Source: Ruminococcus flavefaciens ATCC 19208
GTDB lineage: Bacteria > Bacillota > Clostridia > Oscillospirales > Ruminococcaceae
NCBI RefSeq assembly: GCF_000518765.1
Contig: NZ_JAEF01000006.1
Coordinates: forward strand, 431,396 to 495,395
Direction of reading: 5' to 3'
DNA: 64,000 nt
This document shows, in pieces, positions 25,664 through 35,249 of the stretch; the first letter of the stretch is position 1, and every line of letters begins with the position of its first letter. The position numbers were made by a program, and so were the translations under genes. The notes below the pieces were generated by a model that ran no database searches, was not told the origin of the DNA, and was given only the letters and a program-made list of their open reading frames with translations.

Positions 25664-25687
25664 CAGCAGATACTTTAGTATCTGCTG
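25664..25687 (-). terminator. Terminator downstream of rex
   Basis: A CAGCAGATAC stem with its complement and a 4-nt loop, followed by TTTTTATTG on the minus strand. It separates the acn-icd-rex unit from fumC, so the latter uses its own promoter. Confidence 0.9.
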
Positions 25688-25694
25688 TATATGA

Positions 25695-26342
25695 TCATAT
25701 TTTACCTTTTTCACCAAGATTATTCAGGCAATATGATAACGTAGTCAAGCTGTCTCCCAGATGAACATTCTCAACAGCCACACCTTTATGTGTAACTTTA
25801 AGGTCATAGTGGGTAAAGTTCCAGAAAGCTTTTATTCCACACTCTATAAGAGTATCGGCAAGCTTTTCTGCTGCAGACATAGGAACGCAGAGAATAGCAG
25901 CAACAGGCTTGTTCTCAGCACAGAATGTTCCTATCTCATCTATCCCCCTGACTTTGAGTTCGCCAAGATCTTTTCCGATAAGATCAGGATTGATATCAAA
26001 GGCGCCGATCAGGTCAAATCCCTTGTTGTGGAAATCAATATGTGTAGCAATAGCCTTACCGAGATTTCCCGCGCCAAGAAGTATCATAGGTGTCTGCTTG
26101 TCCAGTCCAAGTATCTTACCTATCTCAATACGCAGATCACTGACATTATAGCCGTATCCCTGCTGACCGAATTCGCCGAAGCAGTTGAAATGCTGTCTTA
26201 TCTGAGAAGCTGTAAGCCCCATTTTCTCAGACAGTTCCCTTGAAGATATGCGGACATATCCGTTGTTTTCAAGCTCTCCAAGAAATCTGTAGTATCTCGG
26301 AAGCCTTCTTATAACAGAGTTTGATATTGAGTTTTTTGACAT
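25695..26342 (-). CDS. rex: Redox-sensing transcriptional repressor Rex
   Basis: A NADH-responsive repressor of fermentation and electron-transfer genes. The N-terminal winged helix (SNSVIRRLPRYYRFLGELENNG, then LSEKMGLTASQIRQHFNCFGEFGQQGYGY) is the Rex signature. The Rossmann domain carries MILLGAGNLGKAIA. At 215 residues it has the usual length; the C-terminal helix that swaps between subunits ends in LSYCLNNLGEKGKI. It is placed between icd and the fumarase operon, which suggests it controls one or both arms of the local pathway. It is transcribed with icd or from within the 21-bp gap. Confidence 0.96.
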   Translation of the reverse strand: MSKNSISNSVIRRLPRYYRFLGELENNGYVRISSRELSEKMGLTASQIRQHFNCFGEFGQQGYGYNVSDLRIEIGKILGLDKQTPMILLGAGNLGKAIATHIDFHNKGFDLIGAFDINPDLIGKDLGELKVRGIDEIGTFCAENKPVAAILCVPMSAAEKLADTLIECGIKAFWNFTHYDLKVTHKGVAVENVHLGDSLTTLSYCLNNLGEKGKI

Positions 26343-26363
26343 CGTGATATGCCTTCTCTCTAT

Positions 26364-27575
26364 TCACATTAATTTGTCGAGTCTTATCTTTATTTCATCA
26401 AGGAAAGTCTTTGAATCGACCTTTTTCTTGTTGTCAAGCTTAGAAATAAGGTAAAGATCACCTGTCATAACTCCATCTTCAATTGTCTGGATAGTAGCCT
26501 TTTCAAGCTTATCAGCGAAATCGCAGAGCTCAGGAGTATTGTCCAGCTCACCTCTCTTGCGGAGAGCACCGCTCCATGCAAAAATAGTTGCAACAGAGTT
26601 AGTAGAAGTTTCCTCGCCCTTGAGATACTTGTAATAATGGCGCTGTACAGTACCATGTGCAGCCTCATACTCATATATACCGTCAGGAGAAACGAGTACA
26701 GATGTCATCATTGCAAGGCTGCCGTAAGCTGTAGATACCATGTCAGACATGACATCACCGTCGTAGTTCTTGCAAGCCCAGATATAGCCTCCGTTTGAAC
26801 GGATAACTCTTGCAACAGCGTCATCAATAAGAGTATAAAAATACTCGATGCCTGCAGCTTCGTACTTCTCCTTGTATTCCTTATTGAATATCTCCTGGAA
26901 GATATCCTTGAAACGGTGGTCATACTTCTTTGAAATAGTATCCTTTGAAGCAAACCATACGTCCTGTTTGAGATCAAGACCGTAGTTAAGACAAGCTCTT
27001 GCAAAGCCTGCGATAGAGTCATCAAGATTGTGAAGTCCCTGAATGATACCGTCACACTTCTTAAAATCGTGGATAAGCTCACGAGTTTCATTACCATTCT
27101 CGTCTGTTACAACAAGCTCAGCCTTGCAGCCCTTGCTTACGCGCATTTCTGTATTCTTGTATACATCACCGTAAGCGTGACGAGCAATAGTGATAGGTTT
27201 TGTCCATGTAGGAATATAAGGCTCGATACCCTTAACTATAATAGGTGTACGGAAAACAGTTCCGTCAAGAGCAGCACGGATAGTACCGTTAGGTGATTTC
27301 CACATCTGAGTAAGGTTGTACTCCGGCATTCTTGCTGCGTTAGGTGTGATAGTTGCGCACTTTACAGCAACTCCATACTTCTTAGTAGCCTCAGCAGAGT
27401 CAATAGTTACCTGATCCTTAGTCTCTTCTCTGTGCTTGAGCCCAAGGTCATAGTATTCAGTATTGAGCTCTACATATGGTTCAAGAAGAGTTTCCTTGAT
27501 CCACTGCCAGAGTATTCTGGTCATCTCGTCGCCGTCCATTTCGACCAGCGGCGTTTTCATATTTATCTTTGCCAT
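26364..27575 (-). CDS. icd: NADP-dependent isocitrate dehydrogenase (type II)
   Basis: Oxidatively decarboxylates isocitrate to 2-oxoglutarate. It belongs to the homodimeric subfamily II, which includes eukaryotic and some bacterial enzymes, shown by the start [19 protein letters not shown], the [21 protein letters not shown] substrate block, the [20 protein letters not shown] metal block and [18 protein letters not shown]. The 403 residues are typical. The NADP preference is family knowledge. A TGGAGG ribosome binding site precedes it. With aconitase upstream it forms the oxidative TCA arm giving 2-oxoglutarate for glutamate synthesis. Confidence 0.95.
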   Translation of the reverse strand: MAKINMKTPLVEMDGDEMTRILWQWIKETLLEPYVELNTEYYDLGLKHREETKDQVTIDSAEATKKYGVAVKCATITPNAARMPEYNLTQMWKSPNGTIRAALDGTVFRTPIIVKGIEPYIPTWTKPITIARHAYGDVYKNTEMRVSKGCKAELVVTDENGNETRELIHDFKKCDGIIQGLHNLDDSIAGFARACLNYGLDLKQDVWFASKDTISKKYDHRFKDIFQEIFNKEYKEKYEAAGIEYFYTLIDDAVARVIRSNGGYIWACKNYDGDVMSDMVSTAYGSLAMMTSVLVSPDGIYEYEAAHGTVQRHYYKYLKGEETSTNSVATIFAWSGALRKRGELDNTPELCDFADKLEKATIQTIEDGVMTGDLYLISKLDNKKKVDSKTFLDEIKIRLDKLM

Positions 27576-27600
27576 TGGTTTATACCTCCATTACAATCAA

Positions 27601-27831
27601 TTAATCAAAAGCGATCAAGCCTATTATAACCGCTACAACTGTAATCACAAGAGCCACTGTACTTCTTGACTTTTCCGATATATCTTTTTTTATTACACCG
27701 ACACCCAAATAAGAAGCCATGTACGCAACAATACAAATGATAAAGATCATCCAGCCTTTTTTGGTAGTTGGTATCACTATTCTTCTTGCAGCATCCATAA
27801 GGTCATTGCAAAGTACTTCAGATAAATGCAT
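27601..27831 (-). CDS. Small two-helix membrane protein, unknown
   Basis: A 76-residue protein with an amphipathic N-terminal region (MHLSEVLCNDLMDAARRI) and two membrane helices, WMIFIICIVAYMASYLGVGV and VALVITVVAVIIGLIAF. GAGGGTG precedes the ATG. It lies between icd and another small membrane protein on the same strand and is likely cotranscribed. I recognise no family, and its placement inside a TCA gene block is not explained. Confidence 0.65.
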   Translation of the reverse strand: MHLSEVLCNDLMDAARRIVIPTTKKGWMIFIICIVAYMASYLGVGVIKKDISEKSRSTVALVITVVAVIIGLIAFD

Positions 27832-27876
27832 TGTACACCCTCATTTCAAATATTCACTAAACAATAATATCAGGAG

Positions 27877-28266
27877 TTATTTGCTGTCTGATTGACTGCC
27901 TAAAAACATCATCAGAGCGAATGCACCACAGAAAAGAAGCATAAGAATAATATTTCTTACTATTGCAGGCACCAGTGATATCCTGTCAAAGGATACGCTC
28001 TTATATGTACCTACTGCCAAAGCACCGATACCGCCTATTGCCAAATAGGCAGCACCGCTGAACCCAAGCATCTTTGTTACAGCAAGTCCGAGCACAAATC
28101 CCAGAAACTGTGGAAGCAGGAGCACCATAAAGCTACTGAAATAATTTCCAACCTGATCCCGCGGAGTCATCCAGTAAACGCCACGATCTCTCCGCGCCTC
28201 CTCCGTCCTCTGGTTCTTTGTATTCACATCAGATAATATATCTTTAAAAATTTCTGATATTTTCAT
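27877..28266 (-). CDS. Small three-helix membrane protein, unknown
   Basis: A 129-residue protein with a charged soluble N terminus of about 40 residues (containing EEARRDRGVYWMTPRDQVGNY) and three hydrophobic helices. The helices cover LLLPQFLGFVLGLAV, AAYLAIGGIGALAVG and NIILMLLFCGAFALMMF. Its start is only 4 bp after the aconitase stop, so translation is probably coupled. No family recognised. It and the next gene may form a small membrane pair. Confidence 0.68.
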   Translation of the reverse strand: MKISEIFKDILSDVNTKNQRTEEARRDRGVYWMTPRDQVGNYFSSFMVLLLPQFLGFVLGLAVTKMLGFSGAAYLAIGGIGALAVGTYKSVSFDRISLVPAIVRNIILMLLFCGAFALMMFLGSQSDSK

Positions 28267-28270
28267 TTTA

Positions 28271-30208
28271 TTACTTCATGGATTCTCTTGTGAAATCGAG
28301 AAGTCCACCCGCAAGCATGATATCCTTTGTACGTCCCGAAAGCTCGCAGAGTACAGGTATAGACTTGCCGTTTGTCTTATTGAGAACTGTAAGCTCTGTA
28401 TTGCCTTCCTCTACAGCCTTTCGTACATCTGCAAGTACAAGCTCATCGCCCTGAGCGATATTGTCATAATCAGCCTCATTTACAAACGTAAGAGGAAGGA
28501 TACCCGCATTGATAAGGTTAGCACGATGAATTCTCGCAAACGACTTTACAAGAACAGCCTTTACGCCAAGATAGAGAGGAGCGAGTGCGGCATGCTCTCT
28601 TGATGAACCCTGTCCGTAGTTTGAACCGCCAACGATTATACTCTTTCCGAGGGATTTAGCTCTCTCAGGGAAGCTCTCATCACATACAGCGAAGCAGTGC
28701 TGTGAGATCTTCGGGATATTTGAACGAAGAGGAAGTATCTTCGCACCGGCAGGCATAATGTGGTCAGTTGTGATGTTGTCGCCGACCTTGAGTGATACAG
28801 GAGCATCAATTGTCTCAAGGAGAGGTGATGTCTCAGGATAAGGTTTGATGTTTGGTCCGCGAAGTATCTCGATGCTGTCCATTTCCTCCACAGATGCAGG
28901 AGGTACTACCATATTATCGTTTATAACAAACTCTTCAGGAAGCTTGAAATCAGGCATATCGCCAAGCTCTCTCGGATCTGTGAGATAGCCTGTAAGTGCG
29001 GATACAGCAGCCATTTCGGGAGATACAAGATATATCTGTCCGTCCTTAGTACCTGAGCGTCCCTCAAAGTTTCTGTTGAAGGTTCTCAGAGAGATACCCT
29101 TTGAGTTAGGAGACTGTCCCATACCGATACATGGACCGCAAGCACTTTCAAGTATTCTTGCGCCTGCATCAATGAGTATCGAAAGTGCGCCGTTCTGAGC
29201 AAGCATATTTAGTACCTGCTTTGAACCCGGAGCAATTGCAAGTGATACATCAGGGTTAACTGTCTTTCCTTTGAGTATATGAGCTACCTTGAGCATATCA
29301 AGGAGAGAAGAGTTTGTACATGAACCGATACATACCTGATCTATCTTGAGTCTGCCTATCTCTTCAACGCTCTTTACGTTGTCAGGAGAATGAGGACAGG
29401 CAGCAAGAGGAACAAGCTGACTCAAGTCTATCTTTAACTCTTCATCATATATAGCATCAAGATCAGCAGCAAGAGGAGTCCATACTTCTTCGCGCTTCTG
29501 AGCCTTGAGGAACTGCTTCGTTATCTCATCTGACGGGAATATAGAAGTTGTTGCGCCAAGCTCTGCACCCATGTTTGTTATTGTAGCTCTCTCTGGAACG
29601 GAAAGAGTCTTTACACCATCGCCGCAGTACTCAATCACCTTACCTACGCCGCCCTTAACAGACATTCTTCTGAGAACTTCAAGAATAACGTCCTTAGCAG
29701 CTACCCACGGACGGAGCTTTCCTGTAAGCTCAACCTTTACTACCTTAGGACAAGTGATATAATACGCACCGCCGCCCATAGCAACAGCAACATCAAGTCC
29801 GCCTGCTCCGATAGCGATCATACCGATACCGCCGCCTGTAGGAGTATGGCTGTCAGAACCGATAAGAGTCTTTCCAGGGATACCAAAACGCTCAAGGTGT
29901 ACCTGATGACAGATACCATTACCGGGACGTGAAAAATAAATACCATGCTTCTTTGCAACACTTCCGATAAATCTGTGGTCATCAGCATTTTCAAAACCGT
30001 TCTGGAGAGTGTTATGATCTATGTAAGCCACTGAACGCTCGGTCTTTACACGAGGTACGCCTATAGCTTCAAATTCAAGATATGCCATAGTACCTGTTGC
30101 ATCCTGTGTGAGGGTCTGGTCGATACGGATACCGATCTCCTGACCTTTGACGTACTCGCCGTCAACCAAGTGTGCTCTGAGGATCTTTTCAGTTAAAGTT
30201 AAACCCAT
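28271..30208 (-). CDS. acn: Aconitate hydratase (Aquifex-type)
   Basis: Isomerises citrate to isocitrate. The 645 residues match the compact aconitase subgroup rather than the about 900-residue AcnA or AcnB. Cluster-binding cysteines occur in VCIGSCTNSSL and ACGPCIGMGQ. Substrate-binding blocks include GSDSHTPTGGGIGM and the swivel-domain VGGSNYGQGSSREHAA. A GAAAGGAATG region gives the ribosome binding site, and a consensus promoter lies upstream. It heads the acn-icd-rex transcription unit; citrate synthase is not in the window. Confidence 0.95.
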   Translation of the reverse strand: MGLTLTEKILRAHLVDGEYVKGQEIGIRIDQTLTQDATGTMAYLEFEAIGVPRVKTERSVAYIDHNTLQNGFENADDHRFIGSVAKKHGIYFSRPGNGICHQVHLERFGIPGKTLIGSDSHTPTGGGIGMIAIGAGGLDVAVAMGGGAYYITCPKVVKVELTGKLRPWVAAKDVILEVLRRMSVKGGVGKVIEYCGDGVKTLSVPERATITNMGAELGATTSIFPSDEITKQFLKAQKREEVWTPLAADLDAIYDEELKIDLSQLVPLAACPHSPDNVKSVEEIGRLKIDQVCIGSCTNSSLLDMLKVAHILKGKTVNPDVSLAIAPGSKQVLNMLAQNGALSILIDAGARILESACGPCIGMGQSPNSKGISLRTFNRNFEGRSGTKDGQIYLVSPEMAAVSALTGYLTDPRELGDMPDFKLPEEFVINDNMVVPPASVEEMDSIEILRGPNIKPYPETSPLLETIDAPVSLKVGDNITTDHIMPAGAKILPLRSNIPKISQHCFAVCDESFPERAKSLGKSIIVGGSNYGQGSSREHAALAPLYLGVKAVLVKSFARIHRANLINAGILPLTFVNEADYDNIAQGDELVLADVRKAVEEGNTELTVLNKTNGKSIPVLCELSGRTKDIMLAGGLLDFTRESMK

Positions 30209-30246
30209 TGAAGATCATTCCTTTCAATACATAAGAATACACTATA

Positions 30247-30275
30247 ATTGTACAACATTTATTACAGTTTGTCAA
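30247..30275 (-). promoter_or_regulatory. Promoter of the acn-icd-rex unit
   Basis: Minus-strand TTGACA, 17-bp spacer, TACAAT, about 40 bp upstream of the aconitase start. Confidence 0.85.
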
Positions 30276-30308
30276 GAATTAAACAAAGTTTTTTATCATA
30301 AACAAAAA

Positions 30309-30328
30309 GAGCCTCATATGAGGCTCTT
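30309..30328 (-). terminator. Terminator of the ABC exporter operon
   Basis: The perfect palindrome AGAGCCTCATATGAGGCTCT followed by TTTTTG on the minus strand. Confidence 0.9.
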
Positions 30329-30336
30329 CTGAGATA

Positions 30337-32076
30337 TTACGATGCGAACTGACTATTGTACAATTCTGAGTAAAAACCGCCTTTTTCCATAAGTTCGGTA
30401 TGACTTCCCTGCTCTATGATATTTCCGCGATCCATAACGAGAATTACATCTGAATTCTTAATAGTTGATAGTCTGTGCGCGATAACAAAGCTTGTCCTGC
30501 CCTCCATAAGCTTCTGAAAAGCCTTCTGTATACGCTGTTCTGTGCGAAGATCTATGGAGCTTGTAGCTTCATCGAGGATAAGCATAGGCGGATCCATGAG
30601 CATTATTCTTGCAATACATATAAGCTGTTTCTGTCCCTGTGAAAGTCCGCTGTCCTCACTTATAATTGTATCGTATCCGTTGGGCAGTCTCTTAATGAAA
30701 CCATGAGCATATACCGCTCTTGCAGCCTTTTCTATCTCTTCTCTTGTGGCATTGGGCTTACCGTAAGCTATATTTTCAGCAACAGTTCCCGTAAATACCC
30801 ATGTTTCCTGCAAAACCATACCAAAGCAGCGTCGCAGGCTGTCACGTGTCAGATCAAAGATATTTTTTCCTGATATCTCAATCTTTCCTTTGTTGATATC
30901 ATAAAAACGAAGCAAGAGATTGATTATAGTTGATTTTCCACAGCCCGTAGGACCAATGATAGCTATTCGTTGTCCTGCCTTAACGTCAAGGCTGAAATTC
31001 TCAATAAGCTTAATATCAGGAGAATAAGAGAAGAACACATCTGAAAACTTTATCGTACCGTCGCAAGATGACAATACTTCCTTATCGCTGTCATTGCTTA
31101 TTTCTTCCTCATCAAGCACATCAAATACTCTCTGTGCTGAAGCTACAGCGTTCTGCAATTCCGCGAAAACGCCTGATATCTCATTGAAAGGCTTTGTATA
31201 CTGATTTGCATACGCAAGGAAGCTTGATAGCTTTCCTACAGTCATTTTTCCGAAGACGCCCCAGTATCCGATCACTCCGAGAGCGCCAAGAAGTCCTACC
31301 GCAGCATAAATGAGTCCGTTTACGAAACGAGTGGTAGGATTTGTCATTGAGCTGAAAAATGTTGCTTTTGCACCAATTTTCCCGTAAGCCTTGTTTATCT
31401 CATCAAATCTTTTCTCAGCACGTTCATCATACACAAAAGCTTTTACTATCTTCTGATTTCCTGCCATTTCCTCTGCAAGGCTGACCATATCGCCGCGCAG
31501 CTTTGACTGTTTCATATATGAATTGTGCGAAGCTTTTGTTATCTTTGAGGCTGCAATGAATGATAACGGAGTAAGTATGACAACTACGATAGCTATTTTT
31601 ACATTTATAGTCATCATAAAAATAAGCGTTCCTATTATAGTTATTATACCGCTGAAAAACTGAGTAAAACCTTGTAAAAGTCCATCTGAAACAATTTCAA
31701 TATCATTGATGACACGGCTGGTAAGCTCTCCCTTTGTATGTCCGTCGATATACTTCAGAGGAACTCTTTCAAGCTTATTGAAAATATCCGATCTGAGATC
31801 ACGCACGGTATAAAACGCGAGCTTGTTCGTACAAAGGCTCATAAGCCACTGAAATAATGTGCTTAAAACTACCATTGCAGCAAGAGCGGTTATTATTTTA
31901 AGTAGTTTGTTGAAGTCAACATTGCCTTTACCTACGCAGCAGTCAACCGCTTCACCGATGAATACAGGTACTGCAAGCGAAAGTGCTACTCCAAATGCAG
32001 CAAAAAGAACTGTTAGTACAAAGTATATTATATAGGAACGGACGTAGCGGAATACTCGTTTTAACGTTTTAAGCAT
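30337..32076 (-). CDS. ABC exporter half-transporter, subunit 2
   Basis: A type IV ABC exporter with fused membrane and ATPase domains (579 aa): six helices over about the first 310 residues, then the nucleotide-binding domain. Walker A is GPTGCGKSTIINLLL, the signature is LSQGQKQ in place of LSGGQ, and Walker B is MLILDEATSSIDLRTE with the catalytic Glu. The switch His is VIAHRLSTIK. It overlaps the preceding half-transporter by 8 bp, and the two should form a heterodimer like BmrCD or LmrCD. Substrate unknown; lipids, peptides and drugs are all carried by relatives. Confidence 0.92.
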   Translation of the reverse strand: MLKTLKRVFRYVRSYIIYFVLTVLFAAFGVALSLAVPVFIGEAVDCCVGKGNVDFNKLLKIITALAAMVVLSTLFQWLMSLCTNKLAFYTVRDLRSDIFNKLERVPLKYIDGHTKGELTSRVINDIEIVSDGLLQGFTQFFSGIITIIGTLIFMMTINVKIAIVVVILTPLSFIAASKITKASHNSYMKQSKLRGDMVSLAEEMAGNQKIVKAFVYDERAEKRFDEINKAYGKIGAKATFFSSMTNPTTRFVNGLIYAAVGLLGALGVIGYWGVFGKMTVGKLSSFLAYANQYTKPFNEISGVFAELQNAVASAQRVFDVLDEEEISNDSDKEVLSSCDGTIKFSDVFFSYSPDIKLIENFSLDVKAGQRIAIIGPTGCGKSTIINLLLRFYDINKGKIEISGKNIFDLTRDSLRRCFGMVLQETWVFTGTVAENIAYGKPNATREEIEKAARAVYAHGFIKRLPNGYDTIISEDSGLSQGQKQLICIARIMLMDPPMLILDEATSSIDLRTEQRIQKAFQKLMEGRTSFVIAHRLSTIKNSDVILVMDRGNIIEQGSHTELMEKGGFYSELYNSQFAS

Positions 32077-33802
32077 CTTTCTCGCCCTCCTTCTGATTCA
32101 TCTGAGAGCAGTATATCTCATGGTATACCTCGCAGTTTTTCACAAGCTCATCATGTGTACCTATACCAACAGCCTCACCGTCCTCCATAACAATTATTTT
32201 ATCCGCATCTTTAAGAGATGTTGTCCTCTGGGATATCATAACAATTGTTGCATTTGGCAGGTCACTGCACAAAGCTTTTCTGAAAGCAAGATCAGTCTTG
32301 TAGTCAAGTGCGCTTGTGGAGTCGTCAAGGATAACGATATCAGGACTTCCCACCAATGCACGGGCAATGGAGATACGCTGTTTCTGACCGCCTGAAAGAT
32401 TTTTGCCGCCTTGCGATATGACAGTATCAAGTCCGTCGGAAGTGCGCTGGACAAACTCCCAAGCCTGTGCTGTTTTAAGTGCGGCGATTATTTCATCGTC
32501 GGTAGCATCGGCTTTTCGCCATTTCATATTTTCACGAATAGTCCCTGTAAAAAGCGTTGCTTTCTGTGGAACAGTTCCTATATGTTTTCTTAGCTCATCG
32601 GGTTCGGTATTAGTCACATCAATGCCTGAAATATTAACTGTTCCCTCTGTTGCCCTATAAAAGCACGGGATAAGATTTGCAAGAGTAGATTTTCCGCAGC
32701 CTGTACCGCCTATAATTCCAAGCATTTGTCCCCGCTTAATAGAAAAGCTTATGTTTTTCAGTGAGTAGTCACCTGCTGTCTCATAGGCAAAGGATACATC
32801 CCTGAATTCGATCATATTGTCTGAGTTGTCGTCAATTACGGTTATTTCACCTTTTTCCTCAGAAGGAAGCGCAAATACTTCACTTATTCGATTTGCAGAA
32901 GCAAAAGTCTTTGTAAAAATAACGATAAGATTCGCAAGAACTACAAGTGCCAGAAGTATCTGTGTCATATAGTTCGTAAAAGCTGTAAGCTCGCCTTGTG
33001 TAAGCTTACCAACATTTATTCTTCCGCCGCCGAACCAGATGACAGCCACTATGCCTAAATTCATGACCATAAATGCAACAGGATTAAGCACGGCCGATAT
33101 TTTTCCGACAGCTATTGAACAATCCGAAATATCATTGACAGCTTCTTTAAATTCATCTATTTCTTCCTGCTGACGCGAAAAAGCTCTGATAACCCTTGTT
33201 CCTTCGAGATTTTCACGTGTCAGCACAAACGCACGGTCAAGGCATTTCTGCGTTTTTTTATACATAGGTATAGTTTTACGCATAATGAAAAATATAACAA
33301 GTGAAATAAGCGGGGCAACGACAAAAAATATCAGAGAAAGCTTCAGATCGATTGTCACCGCCATTACAGCTGCACCTATAACAAGAAAGGGGGCTCTGAC
33401 TGCAAGTCTTATGAACATATTCACGCCGTTCTGTACAGTATTGGTATCATTAGTAAGTCTGTTTACAAGCGAAGCTGTTCCTATCTTATCTATGCTGCTG
33501 TAGGATAATGAATTTATATGCTTATAAAGTGCTGCTCTGAGTTCCGTGCCAAAGCCATAAGCACATCTTGCTGCAAGATACTGGCAAGTAAGGGCAAAAG
33601 CAAGTCCACAGACTCCAAGAAGAACAATAAGTCCGCTCATTTTAAATATATAGGAGCTGTCGTTTCTTCCTATACCATTATCTATAATTTTAGCCATTAC
33701 CACAGGAACTATAAGCTCAAATATAGCTTCGAGCAGTTTAAAAAACGGACCGAATATAAGCTCTTTCTTATAATTTTTAAGATATTTCAGCAATTTTTTC
33801 AT
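32069..33802 (-). CDS. ABC exporter half-transporter, subunit 1 (degenerate ATPase site)
   Basis: The partner of the downstream half-transporter, 577 aa with the same layout. Walker A is GGTGCGKSTLANLIP and the signature LSGGQKQRISIARAL is intact. The residue after Walker B is Asp instead of Glu (VILDDSTSALD), and the switch His is replaced (MISQRTTSLKD). This is the pattern of the degenerate site in heterodimeric exporters: one composite ATPase site is catalytic and the other mainly structural. An AGGTGG ribosome binding site precedes the ATG. Confidence 0.92.
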   Translation of the reverse strand: MKKLLKYLKNYKKELIFGPFFKLLEAIFELIVPVVMAKIIDNGIGRNDSSYIFKMSGLIVLLGVCGLAFALTCQYLAARCAYGFGTELRAALYKHINSLSYSSIDKIGTASLVNRLTNDTNTVQNGVNMFIRLAVRAPFLVIGAAVMAVTIDLKLSLIFFVVAPLISLVIFFIMRKTIPMYKKTQKCLDRAFVLTRENLEGTRVIRAFSRQQEEIDEFKEAVNDISDCSIAVGKISAVLNPVAFMVMNLGIVAVIWFGGGRINVGKLTQGELTAFTNYMTQILLALVVLANLIVIFTKTFASANRISEVFALPSEEKGEITVIDDNSDNMIEFRDVSFAYETAGDYSLKNISFSIKRGQMLGIIGGTGCGKSTLANLIPCFYRATEGTVNISGIDVTNTEPDELRKHIGTVPQKATLFTGTIRENMKWRKADATDDEIIAALKTAQAWEFVQRTSDGLDTVISQGGKNLSGGQKQRISIARALVGSPDIVILDDSTSALDYKTDLAFRKALCSDLPNATIVMISQRTTSLKDADKIIVMEDGEAVGIGTHDELVKNCEVYHEIYCSQMNQKEGEKDA

Positions 33803-33840
33803 GTGCTATAAACCACCTGTTTTATAATTAAACATAGCAA

Positions 33841-33870
33841 GCGACACTTTAGAATAATCAAAAGTGTCGC
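33841..33870. other. Hairpin between the UDP-sugar pyrophosphorylase and ABC genes
   Basis: A perfect GCGACACTTT stem with its complement and a 10-nt loop. The T run lies on the plus-strand side, although both flanking genes are on the minus strand, so its role in termination is uncertain. Confidence 0.5.
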
Positions 33871-33876
33871 TGATTT

Positions 33877-35109
33877 TTATATTTCAACACCGTTAGCTTT
33901 TAAAAGTTCTCTTGCAGAGTCAACAGAATCAACACCCGTTGCATTCTTTACGGGAGCAAATTCCTTTTCGCGTACTACCTCATAAGCAAGACAGCTGTCC
34001 TGCATATGTACCATATCAAGAACGAGGGTCTCGAATTTATGTCCGTTTGGCTCAGTTGGCTTGATGATCTCACCGTTTTCGCTCATATACGGAATTTTTT
34101 TGTCAACAACATGGACAGGCATCTTTCTGTCGCATATTTCTTCAAGCTTCTTGACATTAAAGAGATAATTCAATATAACACCGTATTTATACGCAAGCTC
34201 TCCCTTTTCATCGAGCAGAGTGCGCATTTCTTCTGTCATTTCATAATACTCAACTATTGAAGGCATTCCGTCCTCAAGGCAGAGAACCCCCACCTTCTCA
34301 TCAGGTGAAGCCTTGCTTACAACCTTGCTGCCGGACTGTAAGCCTGACTTTATTACAGCTCCAATAAATCCCGGATCTGCAATACGCTGAAGCACGTTGT
34401 CAACGGCAAATACATTGATCCACTCAACACCATTAGCTTTGATCTCATCAAGAAGTCCTGCTCTTACAAGTGAAGAGAACCAGCCGCCGTTGCCGTTAGG
34501 TGAAATAGATATCTTTGATTTGCCTTCCATGAGTATCTTCCCGTTAAAATCAACAGAAGGAGCCATATCCTGTATAAAGAAGTGAACATACTCGGGAGCA
34601 TATCCGAAATAATTATTTTCTTTGAAAAAATCCGTAGTATCATTATGGTTTTTCTCGCTGGTCATGATATAAAGAGGGACCCATGCACCTGCGAGCTTCA
34701 CAACATCCATAAGATTATTGATAAGACACTGGAATATATATAACTTTCTTTCAACGCCTATATTGAACATTCCCTTTGGCTTATCAAAACCAAGTCTTGT
34801 TCCCTGACCGCCTGCCAGAAGAACGGCTGCTGCCTTTCCGTTTTTTATTGCTTCAATACCGACACTTATATATTCATCACTGTTTGAAGCAATGTCGTCA
34901 ATAGTCACGGCACCGAGAGGTTCAAATTTACCGCGGATTGTGTTGCTATTCTTTTCGGCATCAAGATTATCGAGGACAGAGAAATCTATAATTTCTATCT
35001 GAGATAAAAGCTCCTGTTTCTCATTGTCGCTCAATTCATCAAAATACTTGAGAATGTGTTCTTGCCCATAGTCTTTTAGTATACGTGCTGCCTGATCACG
35101 ATTTATCAT
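33877..35109 (-). CDS. UDPGP-family nucleotidyltransferase (UDP-sugar pyrophosphorylase)
   Basis: Of the eukaryotic-like UDPGP family, which makes UDP-GlcNAc, UDP-GalNAc or UDP-glucose from UTP and the sugar 1-phosphate. The nucleotide motif is VLLAGGQGTRLGFDKPKGMF near residue 97, with SPNGNGGWFSSL and VFAVDNVLQ for uridine and metal binding, and PNGHKFETLVLDM near the end. The 410 residues are near the size of UAP1-type enzymes. The sugar cannot be told from sequence alone. This family is scattered in bacteria and distinct from GalU. It has its own promoter and a GGAGGAG ribosome binding site. Confidence 0.88.
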   Translation of the reverse strand: MINRDQAARILKDYGQEHILKYFDELSDNEKQELLSQIEIIDFSVLDNLDAEKNSNTIRGKFEPLGAVTIDDIASNSDEYISVGIEAIKNGKAAAVLLAGGQGTRLGFDKPKGMFNIGVERKLYIFQCLINNLMDVVKLAGAWVPLYIMTSEKNHNDTTDFFKENNYFGYAPEYVHFFIQDMAPSVDFNGKILMEGKSKISISPNGNGGWFSSLVRAGLLDEIKANGVEWINVFAVDNVLQRIADPGFIGAVIKSGLQSGSKVVSKASPDEKVGVLCLEDGMPSIVEYYEMTEEMRTLLDEKGELAYKYGVILNYLFNVKKLEEICDRKMPVHVVDKKIPYMSENGEIIKPTEPNGHKFETLVLDMVHMQDSCLAYEVVREKEFAPVKNATGVDSVDSARELLKANGVEI

Positions 35110-35155
35110 AAACTCCTCCTATTTACGCGGCATTATAGCCGTTTAATTATATAAT

Positions 35156-35184
35156 ATTATAACACAGGTATATAAAATAGTCAA
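35156..35184 (-). promoter_or_regulatory. Promoter of the UDPGP gene
   Basis: Minus-strand TTGACT, 17-bp spacer, TATAAT, about 45 bp upstream of the start codon. Confidence 0.8.
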
Positions 35185-35198
35185 TCATATATAAAAAA

Positions 35199-35226
35199 AT
35201 TCCGATACTCTATTGAGTATCGGAAT
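35199..35226 (-). terminator. Terminator downstream of tRNA-Pro
   Basis: ATTCCGATACTC, 4-nt loop, GAGTATCGGAAT, followed by a T run on the minus strand. It isolates the tRNA from the UDPGP promoter. Confidence 0.9.
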
Positions 35227-35249
35227 TTTGGGGTAATGCTGATCGCATC

